Assembly: GCA_030631975.1 (NCBI GenBank)
Contig: DAOVKD010000064.1
Coordinates: 1-5,013 of the forward strand
Reading direction: 5' to 3'
Source: Candidatus Woesearchaeota archaeon
Lineage (GTDB): Archaea; Nanobdellota; Nanobdellia; Woesearchaeales; GW2011-AR4
DNA: 5,013 bases
In this document: positions 1-4,421 of the stretch, piece after piece
Position numbering within the stretch: the stretch's first letter is position 1
Layout of the letters: the number at the start of each line of letters is the position of its first letter
Made by a program: the position numbers and the translations under genes
Notes under the pieces: generated by a model
Databases searched by the model: none
Told to the model about the DNA's origin: nothing
Seen by the model: only the letters and a program-made list of their open reading frames with translations

Positions 1-1267
1 GCATTTTTAATTTTATTAATTCCATTCTGCCTTCTGCTTTTCTTAACTTGTCCCTCTCTTTCTCCAGCCCGTCTAGTCTATTCCCGGCTTCTTTCTCTTT
101 TTCAGAATATGCTTTTATGTTTTGTTCAGATTCTACTATATTCTTATTTTCCCTTTCCTGAATGGAATTCTTATGCTCATGCCCCACATTTTGCAGGCAC
201 AATGGGCATTTCTCCATTCTAGAGACCTTGCCAATTGTTTCTTCTGCTTTAATTTTATTAATCCTGAATTCATTCAATTTCTGCTTTACTGCATCAATTT
301 CTTCCTGCAGATCCTTGACATCCTTTTCCAGATATCTTATTTTCTCTTTTATATCATCAGGTTCCATTATTTTCTCTTTTCCCAAATCCTTCTCAAGCTC
401 TGCAACTTGCTCATTTAATCTTGATATCGTTTTATTATTATTGTTATGCTCATTGAGAGTGTTGCCTAAATCCAATTCAAGAATTTCAAAATTTTTCTTT
501 AGCTTGTTTAATTCATTGACTTTATTTTCATATATAGAGATTTTTTCTCTTTTTTTACCTAATTCCCGCTTTGCTTTCTCAGCCTTGGGGATAATATTTT
601 TTATTTTTTCATTTAAGCCAGAAATTTCTTTATTCATAGAATTTAATTCCTTTTTCTTTTCCTCAAAGTCTGATATAAATCCTTCAAATTCTTTTCTCTT
701 TTCTTTTACGCCTCTTATGAATATGGATGTATTTTCCCTTATTTTTTTGTACTTGTCTATGTTGAATACTTTCCTTAGGGTATTAAGCCTTGTATCCTTA
801 TCCTCTGTAAGAATTCTTTTCATCTCTTCCTGAGGCGTATAAACAGTGTACCTGTAAATCAGGTCTTTTCCCTTTGCAACCAAATCTTTAGGGTAGCCCA
901 ATAAGTCAAATATGCGGCTTTTCATTTCAACAGGGCTTAATTCTTTTTTAACGCCGTTAGTTATTATATAACCCGCTTCCTGTTTTATTCCATTCCTGCT
1001 GCGTTTCAAATTCCTCTTAATAATAATATCTCTTCCTTCCAATTCAAAATTCAGCTCAACAGAACCTTCCTTTTTTCCGTGCCTCAGCAAAGAGCTGGCA
1101 GGCAGTTCAGAAGGTTTAGAGCCAAACAAGGCAAATTCTATTGCCAATAAGATTGTAGATTTGCCAGAGCCAATGTCACCTGAAAGAAGCAAAGAGCCTG
1201 TAGGGAAATCTATTTTTTGCTCAAGATAGCTCCTGATATTGTTTAATTTGATTGATTTTAGCAGCAT
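1..1267 (-). CDS. rad50: Rad50 DNA repair ATPase, N-terminal part (cut by window edge)
   Basis: The ATPase/coiled-coil subunit of the Mre11-Rad50 complex, which tethers and processes DNA double-strand ends. The frame is open from ATG 1267 to base 1 (422 codons); the C-terminal half lies beyond the window. Seen: an N-terminal ABC-ATPase lobe starting MLLKSIKLNN, Walker A GDIGSGKST at residues 30-38, a probable Q-loop in VYTPQEEMKRIL (Q146), then a Lys/Glu-rich coiled coil from about residue 165. A zinc hook CPLC lies at 354-357, followed by the start of the returning coil. Walker A plus a hook inside a coiled coil identifies Rad50 rather than SMC. The start is supported by AGAGG at 1271-1275, three bases before ATG, and a TATA box about 40 bases upstream. 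Mre11, often the upstream neighbour in archaea, is not here. The hook comes earlier than in Pyrococcus Rad50, so the arms look short. Confidence 0.95.
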   Translation of the reverse strand, partial: MLLKSIKLNNIRSYLEQKIDFPTGSLLLSGDIGSGKSTILLAIEFALFGSKPSELPASSLLRHGKKEGSVELNFELEGRDIIIKRNLKRSRNGIKQEAGYIITNGVKKELSPVEMKSRIFDLLGYPKDLVAKGKDLIYRYTVYTPQEEMKRILTEDKDTRLNTLRKVFNIDKYKKIRENTSIFIRGVKEKRKEFEGFISDFEEKKKELNSMNKEISGLNEKIKNIIPKAEKAKRELGKKREKISIYENKVNELNKLKKNFEILELDLGNTLNEHNNNNKTISRLNEQVAELEKDLGKEKIMEPDDIKEKIRYLEKDVKDLQEEIDAVKQKLNEFRINKIKAEETIGKVSRMEKCPLCLQNVGHEHKNSIQERENKNIVESEQNIKAYSEKEKEAGNRLDGLEKERDKLRKAEGRMELIKLKM

Positions 1268-1305
1268 TTTCCTCTTGAAGTAGAAATGCGTTGTAAGTTA
1301 TAAAT

Positions 1306-1314
1306 TTTTATATA
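1306..1314 (-). promoter_or_regulatory. TATA box of rad50
   Basis: The minus strand reads TATATAAAA, centred about 43 bases upstream of the rad50 ATG. Allowing the usual archaeal spacing of roughly 25-27 bases from TATA centre to transcript start, the mRNA would begin near 1284. That gives a leader of about 17 bases containing the Shine-Dalgarno AGAGG at 1271-1275. This suggests rad50 is transcribed on its own rather than from an upstream gene. Confidence 0.5.
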
Positions 1315-1327
1315 GAATCTTTATTTT

Positions 1328-1381
1328 CTAAATTATCAAGCTTTTTTCAACTTCTTTTTTCATTAATTCAATAATGTCCAT
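1328..1381 (-). CDS. Possible 17-residue small protein or leader peptide
   Basis: A very short ORF (MDIIELMKKEVEKSLII, then TAG) with unusually good expression signals. GGTGATT at 1387-1393 is an excellent match to the anti-Shine-Dalgarno of 16S rRNA and sits five bases before ATG. A TATA-like TTTAAATAAG lies at 1433-1442, placing the transcript start near 1412. The peptide would be a charged amphipathic helix. It ends 60 bases before rad50 and happens to be in the same frame, separated from it by two further stops. It could be a real small protein, a leader peptide, or the leftover 5' end of a decayed gene. Chance is also possible, because nothing can be judged from composition at this length. 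Confidence 0.3.
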   Translation of the reverse strand: MDIIELMKKEVEKSLII

Positions 1382-1433
1382 TTTTTAATCACCATACACA
1401 TGCATAAAAATAATTCCGATTACAAGCAAATAC

Positions 1434-1442
1434 TTATTTAAA
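1434..1442 (-). promoter_or_regulatory. TATA-like box upstream of the 17-codon ORF
   Basis: The minus strand reads TTTAAATAA, close to the archaeal TATA consensus, centred 57 bases before the small ATG. A transcript would start near 1412, leaving a leader of about 31 bases that holds the GGTGATT ribosome-binding site. No gene other than the 17-codon ORF and then rad50 lies downstream, so this may be a distal rad50 promoter. Confidence 0.35.
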
Positions 1443-1456
1443 CATATTACGCGCAT

Positions 1457-1553
1457 ATGTCCAGTGTCTCAAAAATAAAATTTTGCCAGCATAAGCCTTG
1501 TAGAACCAAAATCCCTTAAAATCATCCATGTCCAGTGCAATATGTCTCAAAAA
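1457..1553. repeat. Imperfect direct repeat pair, 71-nt period
   Basis: ATGTCCAGTG followed by TCTCAAAAA occurs at 1457-1475 and again at 1528-1553. The second copy has seven extra bases (CAATATG) between the two halves. All 19 shared bases match, and both copies run on into A-rich sequence ending in a TTTTGCC or ATATGCC stretch. Two copies are too few for a CRISPR array. A duplicated fragment, or protein or RNA binding sites, are possible. Confidence 0.6.
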
Positions 1554-1579
1554 AAGAAAAATATGCCATTCACAACTCC

Positions 1580-1601
1580 AAAAAAGACGCAAAAAATACG
1601 C
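1580..1601. repeat. Two tandem 11-nt units
   Basis: AAAAAAGACGC is followed directly by AAAAAATACGC, ten of eleven bases identical. On the minus strand this gives two T6 tracts. They come just after a 6-bp stem (ACGCAT at 1598-1603 with ATGCGT at 1620-1625, 16-base loop), an arrangement resembling a terminator for a short minus-strand transcript. No such transcript is established. Confidence 0.5.
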
Positions 1602-1683
1602 ATATGAGTTTAAAAATCCATGCGTCACAATCCCCAAAATTCTGCTTTTTAGATATATGTGTAGTTATATTCAATTAATGCTC

Positions 1684-1697
1684 GGAAAATTTTGGCC
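1684..1697 (+). repeat. 14-bp inverted repeat, left arm
   Basis: GGAAAATTTTGGCC is the exact reverse complement of 2087-2100. It lies about 20 bases past the stop of the winged-helix gene. Each arm is itself nearly palindromic around AAAATTTT. The match stops sharply at 14 bp on both sides. Confidence 0.7.
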
Positions 1698-1715
1698 TAA
1701 AAATTAAGAATTAAT
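1698..1715 (-). terminator. Possible terminator of the winged-helix gene
   Basis: Just after the TAA stop the minus strand reads ATTAA-TTC-TTAAT and then a T run. This is a 5-bp AT-only hairpin followed by the kind of oligo-T tract that ends archaeal transcripts. The stem is weak, so the T tract is the stronger part of the evidence. Confidence 0.35.
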
Positions 1716-1716
1716 C

Positions 1717-2034
1717 TTACTCTAATTCTCTTAATTCATTTTCAATCTGAAATATTTTATATTTCTTTTTATTATAGAATTGAATACCATTCTTTGTTGC
1801 AACAAATTCTTCCCTTACCTTTTCTACAAATCCTCTTTCTGATAGTACCTTAACATCATGAGGATACATGGAGTCCCTAACTGACGGATCATAGTTTACT
1901 AATCTTTGAATAATCTCAGTTATATTTGCACTACCTCTATGTTCTGTTGCAGAAACTATTACTCCCAAAACACAGAAACGCCTGTACTCGGGCATTAAAT
2001 TCATTCTATCTTCGTGTGAAAACCAATGCCACAT
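1717..2034 (-). CDS. Small winged-helix DNA-binding protein, probable transcription regulator
   Basis: A 105-residue basic/acidic protein whose pattern fits a winged helix-turn-helix. It has a hydrophobic first helix (about 17-31), a second helix NITEIIQRLVN (38-48), a putative recognition helix (about 51-67, ending VLSERG) and a beta-hairpin wing (FVEKVREEFVATKNGIQFY, 69-87). A C-terminal charged helix (92-105) may serve for dimerisation. I cannot assign a family; MarR/PadR/ArsR-like folds all fit, and no ligand-binding cysteine or histidine cluster is obvious. ATG 2034 was chosen because the TATA box lies about 33 bases upstream, predicting a leader of only a few bases; no good Shine-Dalgarno is present. 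The gene is monocistronic, with long spacers on both sides, and is bracketed by a perfect 14-bp inverted repeat whose right arm lies in its promoter. Autoregulation is an inference. Confidence 0.75.
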   Translation of the reverse strand: MWHWFSHEDRMNLMPEYRRFCVLGVIVSATEHRGSANITEIIQRLVNYDPSVRDSMYPHDVKVLSERGFVEKVREEFVATKNGIQFYNKKKYKIFQIENELRELE

Positions 2035-2063
2035 TTTATCTCAAAAAAGAAATAAAGAATACT

Positions 2064-2072
2064 TATATTTAA
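2064..2072 (-). promoter_or_regulatory. TATA box of the winged-helix gene
   Basis: The minus strand reads TTAAATATA, centred about 33 bases before ATG 2034, predicting a start near 2041 and a leader of about seven bases. The surrounding 2061-2074 is close to palindromic, so a plus-strand TATA reading (TTATATTTA) also exists. It would point toward the GC-rich patch starting at 2100. Confidence 0.5.
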
Positions 2073-2086
2073 GTTTTACTATAATT

Positions 2087-2100
2087 GGCCAAAATTTTCC
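2087..2100 (-). repeat. 14-bp inverted repeat, right arm; possible operator
   Basis: GGCCAAAATTTTCC is the exact reverse complement of 1684-1697. It sits about 15 bases upstream of the TATA box (2064-2072) of the winged-helix gene, a position where a regulator could act. Its near-dyad symmetry suits a dimeric winged-helix protein. The arms could equally mark the ends of a small inserted cassette. Confidence 0.6.
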
Positions 2101-2180
2101 TGTGCCTTAACTCTTCTCGTCAGCGATTTTAGTTGTTCTTAGTATCACAACCCTTACGGGCACAGCACAATCGCTGAGTA
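2100..2180 (-). ncRNA. Candidate structured RNA (GC-rich foldable patch)
   Basis: About 45% G+C over 2101-2180, against about 20% in the 60 bases on its left and 28% in the 100 bases on its right. A perfect 9-bp stem pairs TCAGCGATT (2120-2128) with AATCGCTGA (2169-2177). Inside it, read on the minus strand, are CCC-GTAA-GGG (2151-2160), whose loop is a GNRA tetraloop, and GTTGT/ACAAC (2132-2136 with 2147-2151). Together they suggest a three-way junction. CTGTGCC (2100-2106) can also pair with GGCACAG (2159-2165), giving an alternative or pseudoknotted fold. The GNRA loop favours the minus strand as the RNA. It does not match a tRNA and I see no clear box C/D or H/ACA layout. A 9-bp inverted repeat alone could arise by chance in 5 kb. 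Confidence 0.3.
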
Positions 2181-2274
2181 TATAACAACAATTATATTCA
2201 ATTTTCGGAGTCACTCTAAAATGCTTTGAAGATTCTATAGATTATTTCATCACCAAAACCTTAAGATAATAGGC

Positions 2275-2296
2275 AAGCTATACAGCTTAAAAAAGG
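2275..2296 (-). terminator. Probable terminator of the isomerase gene
   Basis: Immediately after the TAG stop the minus strand carries CCTTTTTT (2289-2296), then a small hairpin AAGCT-GTAT-AGCTT (2275-2288). A T6 tract is enough for archaeal RNA polymerase termination; the hairpin lies after the tract, so it may protect the mRNA end rather than cause release. Confidence 0.4.
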
Positions 2297-2297
2297 T

Positions 2298-3266
2298 CTA
2301 CTCAGCCAATTTCCTCTTCATTTCCTCAATAACCTCAATAGGGGTGGGATCAACCCTGTTCCACAAGGCAAGATAATAAGAAACAAAATCACCCAAGTAA
2401 ATTGTAGAAAATATTCTTGCTAATAATCCATTTCCTTGTGTTTGCACTTCCTCAACATCAGTAGTTACTTCCATAATTTCCTTGCAAATGTCCATCCTTT
2501 TCTTTACCCTATCGTTATCATGCCTGTCTCTTACCATAATAGCAATGAACTTCCTGTCCATTCCTTTATAGCCAACTATTTCGTTATGATTCATTTCTGA
2601 AAAAACATTATAAAAAGCAGCCATTTTTGCATTTTCATTTATCTGGGTTTTCCACCTTAAAGCAACAGCTCCCAGCATTTCAGAAGCATAAATTATCGGT
2701 ATTTTTTCTTTTAATTTTTTGGCTAGCTCTTCCCCGGCATCATTAAATTCGCCTGTTTTTTTTAGAATATCAACCATTTCGTTTAACTCATCATTTTTTA
2801 CCCTGACAATGCCTGTATTGTGCAGTATTCCCAGCATTGGAAAAAACAAGTAGCCTAAAGCTGCTCTTGGCTGCAGGCCTGAAGGTATTTTGATTATTTT
2901 GCTGCATTCGTCTGCCAGCTTCCCTCCAGAAGTAATTCCAATTATTTTTGCATTTTTGTTTTGCGCATCCTCAAATGCAGCCAAAGTTTCTTCTGTGTCG
3001 CCTGAATAAGACACAGCAAAAACCAGGGTGTTTTCATTCACAAACTCAGGCACCTTGTAGTCTCTGTTAACATAAACCGGGATATTTGTATTGCTTAAGC
3101 AAGTCTTAAGCAAATCTCCTCCAATAGCAGAGCCCCCCATTCCTGTAACAACAATGTTTTTTATTTCTCCTGAAACAGAAATACCTGCTGGTAAACCTAA
3201 GGCTTCTCTGCATTGTTTGGGAAAATCCTTAATTACTTGGAGCATATTTTGGCTGTCTAATGGCAT
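2298..3266 (-). CDS. Bifunctional phosphoglucose/phosphomannose isomerase
   Basis: Interconverts glucose 6-phosphate or mannose 6-phosphate with fructose 6-phosphate in the cytoplasm, linking glycolysis/gluconeogenesis to mannose-sugar synthesis. The 322-residue length fits the archaeal PGI/PMI family. Visible: the first SIS domain with GMGGSAIGGDLL (42-53) and the phosphate-binding loop SYSGDTEETL (86-95), and QPRAALGY with Arg134. In the second SIS domain, QINENAK (Glu211) and EMNHNEIVG (His227) match in context the catalytic Glu and His described for the Pyrobaculum enzyme. The C-terminus ends in the family-like DPTPIEVIEEMKRKL. All expected active-site motifs appear intact. The ATG is supported by a TATA box centred 29 bases upstream and by the absence of a Shine-Dalgarno, so the mRNA is probably leaderless. 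It is divergent from L15e and has its own T-tract terminator. pgi/pmi naming varies, so no symbol is given. Confidence 0.95.
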   Translation of the reverse strand: MPLDSQNMLQVIKDFPKQCREALGLPAGISVSGEIKNIVVTGMGGSAIGGDLLKTCLSNTNIPVYVNRDYKVPEFVNENTLVFAVSYSGDTEETLAAFEDAQNKNAKIIGITSGGKLADECSKIIKIPSGLQPRAALGYLFFPMLGILHNTGIVRVKNDELNEMVDILKKTGEFNDAGEELAKKLKEKIPIIYASEMLGAVALRWKTQINENAKMAAFYNVFSEMNHNEIVGYKGMDRKFIAIMVRDRHDNDRVKKRMDICKEIMEVTTDVEEVQTQGNGLLARIFSTIYLGDFVSYYLALWNRVDPTPIEVIEEMKRKLAE

Positions 3267-3290
3267 TTTGTTTTTTTTATTTTAATTGAG

Positions 3291-3299
3291 ATATAAATA
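3291..3299 (-). promoter_or_regulatory. TATA box of the isomerase gene (leaderless)
   Basis: The minus strand reads TATTTATAT, centred near 3295. Usual archaeal spacing puts the transcript start within two or three bases of ATG 3266. The sequence between is A-rich with no GG-containing ribosome-binding site, consistent with leaderless translation. Confidence 0.55.
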
Positions 3300-3347
3300 G
3301 TTTGCTATTTTCTTTTTGTATTTTTGCTATCGAGAGTAAATAACAAA

Positions 3348-3356
3348 TTTTATAAA
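3348..3356 (+). promoter_or_regulatory. TATA box of the L15e gene
   Basis: TTTATAAAC centred near 3352 predicts a transcript start around 3378 and a leader of about 60 bases, long compared with the isomerase on the other side. The leader contains a nine-codon ORF (ATG at 3384, TAA at 3411-3413) and, at its edge, a weak TTCCT/AGGAA hairpin (3367-3383). Confidence 0.5.
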
Positions 3357-3428
3357 CGGACATCTATTCCTCAACATAAGGAAATGTGGGTAGTTGCTTA
3401 CCTGAATCCGTAAATCAAATTTAATAAT

Positions 3429-3433
3429 GGAGG
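3429..3433 (+). promoter_or_regulatory. Shine-Dalgarno that fixes the L15e start
   Basis: GGAGG lies five bases before ATG 3439. It overlaps the third base of an upstream in-frame ATG at 3427, so that earlier ATG cannot use it. This argues for ATG 3439 as the true start. Confidence 0.8.
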
Positions 3434-3438
3434 CTAAA

Positions 3439-4023
3439 ATGGGAATGTATCAGCATATCAGGGAGATTTGGAAAAAACCAAAAGAAAGTTTAGGGGATAT
3501 CTGGAAAAAACGACTTCTAGAGTGGAGAAATCAGGATACTACTGTAAGAATTGAGCATCCTACCAGAATTGACAGAGCCAGGTCATTAGGCTACAAAGCA
3601 AAACAGGGCTTTATCATAGTAAGGCAAAGGCTGGATAGGGGAGGAAGACAAAGGGAAACAATAAGGAAGGGCAGAAGAAGCAAGCATTTTGGACAAAGAA
3701 AAGATGTAGACAAAAGCTACCAATCAATTGCAGAGGAAAGGGCAGCAAAAAAATACCCTAATTGTGAAGTTTTAAACAGCTATTATGCTGGCGAAGATGG
3801 AAAATGTTTTTGGTATGAAATCATTTTAGTTGATCGCTCTCATCCGCGGATTCTGGCAGACCCAGGGATAAACTGGATATTTAAAAATAAGCATAAAGGC
3901 AGAGTATTCAGAGGCTTGACTTCAGCTGCAAGAAAAAGCCGCGGCTTAAGAAATAAAGGCAAAGGCGCTGAGAAATTAAGGCCCAGCAGGACTGCTAATA
4001 TTAAGAGGAGGAAATATTATTGA
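3439..4023 (+). CDS. rpl15e: Large-subunit ribosomal protein L15e
   Basis: A basic RNA-binding protein of the archaeal/eukaryotic 50S/60S subunit. The family signature runs the length of the 194 residues: [16 protein letters not shown] at the start, [12 protein letters not shown] (46-57), the basic [15 protein letters not shown] stretch, [12 protein letters not shown] (97-108), [13 protein letters not shown] (110-122), ILVDRSHP (129-136), NWIF, and [17 protein letters not shown] (154-170), with a lysine/arginine-rich tail. Length is normal and nothing appears missing. An in-frame ATG at 3427 would add four residues, but the ideal GGAGG at 3429-3433 and the usual family N-terminus MGMY favour 3439. 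The gene is divergent from the isomerase; its last seven bases overlap the end of the convergent 134-aa gene. No other ribosomal gene lies beside it. Confidence 0.97.
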   Translation: MGMYQHIREIWKKPKESLGDIWKKRLLEWRNQDTTVRIEHPTRIDRARSLGYKAKQGFIIVRQRLDRGGRQRETIRKGRRSKHFGQRKDVDKSYQSIAEERAAKKYPNCEVLNSYYAGEDGKCFWYEIILVDRSHPRILADPGINWIFKNKHKGRVFRGLTSAARKSRGLRNKGKGAEKLRPSRTANIKRRKYY

Positions 4024-4421
4024 GAAAGTTTGAAATCAAGTTTCAGGTTTTTCAGCTCTCTTATCATATCTAAATAGCCCTCTGCCACATTCTTGCTCTT
4101 TATTTCATCTATTTTGTTTTTGGCTTTTTGAATAAATTCAGAAATTTCTTTTATTGCGCCTTCTTCATTTTTTATTACAATATTTACAAAATTATCAATA
4201 ATTAACTTTTTATCCCCACTAGGTTTATGAATATCCTTTTCCAATTTTCTTAAATCCTTCAAAATGCCTTCAGCAGCATTTTCCGGGTCAGAAGTGTCAA
4301 TTATTTTAAATATCTCTTTATCACTGCCATCATTAAAATATATATCCAGCTCTAATTTATCTTCCTTGGGAAAAAATTTTCCTATTTCAATTTTTTTAAT
4401 TTCCAGGCTTATTATCTTCAT
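4017..4421 (-). CDS. Hypothetical 134-aa soluble protein, partner of upstream membrane protein
   Basis: Not recognised. The protein has no signal peptide or membrane segment. Residues 1-42 alternate like beta strands ([33 protein letters not shown]). The rest is mostly helical: about 47-64, a mixed 72-84, a charged coiled-coil-like helix 88-109, and 112-126. It is highly charged and likely cytoplasmic. ATG 4421 is chosen over an upstream in-frame ATG at 4463 because AAGGA lies three bases before it and the longer form would start deep inside the previous gene. It overlaps the end of the membrane-protein gene by 26 bases in another frame, which suggests translational coupling and related function, perhaps binding the membrane protein's cytoplasmic tail (inference). 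Its stop overlaps L15e tail to tail. Confidence 0.75.
   Translation of the reverse strand: MKIISLEIKKIEIGKFFPKEDKLELDIYFNDGSDKEIFKIIDTSDPENAAEGILKDLRKLEKDIHKPSGDKKLIIDNFVNIVIKNEEGAIKEISEFIQKAKNKIDEIKSKNVAEGYLDMIRELKNLKLDFKLSQ

Larger units (their letters stand above)
1382..1716. other. Long AT-rich spacer with repeats, no convincing gene
   Basis: Apart from the promoter and ribosome-binding site noted for the small ORF, this stretch has no gene I can support. It holds an imperfect direct repeat (1457-1553), an 11-nt tandem repeat (1580-1601), a hairpin (1598-1625) and a TATA-like sequence on the minus strand near 1648-1660. A 67-codon frame at 1434-1637 has only a TTG start and a Trp/Phe/Tyr-heavy composition unlike the neighbouring proteins. 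The spacer is long for so compact a genome and may be a decayed insertion or a non-coding RNA locus. Confidence 0.6.

Noticed and set aside
122..833. Two long plus-strand ORFs (98 and 223 codons).
   Set aside because: They are antisense to the rad50 coiled coil; their Phe/Ser/Leu-rich translations are the usual shadow of Lys/Glu-rich coding sequence, and rad50 itself is unambiguous.
1457..1553. CRISPR array.
   Set aside because: Only two repeat copies, of unequal length, with an internal 7-base difference and no further units.
1434..1637. A 67-codon minus-strand ORF.
   Set aside because: TTG start, no ribosome-binding site, aromatic-rich composition unlike the neighbours, and its repeated FLRH-like segments simply reflect the DNA direct repeat.
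2120..2177. tRNA, box C/D or H/ACA RNA.
   Set aside because: No T-loop GGTTC motif or cloverleaf, no paired C (RTGATGA) and D boxes at proper spacing, and no ACA at the expected distance after the closing stem, so only an unclassified structured RNA is suggested.
2107..2238. Open minus-strand frame of about 40 codons in the isomerase/regulator spacer.
   Set aside because: No ATG, no ribosome-binding site, Cys-rich with no recognisable family; an RNA or relic is at least as likely.
3091..3285. A 64-codon plus-strand ORF.
   Set aside because: Antisense to the highly conserved SIS-domain start of the isomerase.
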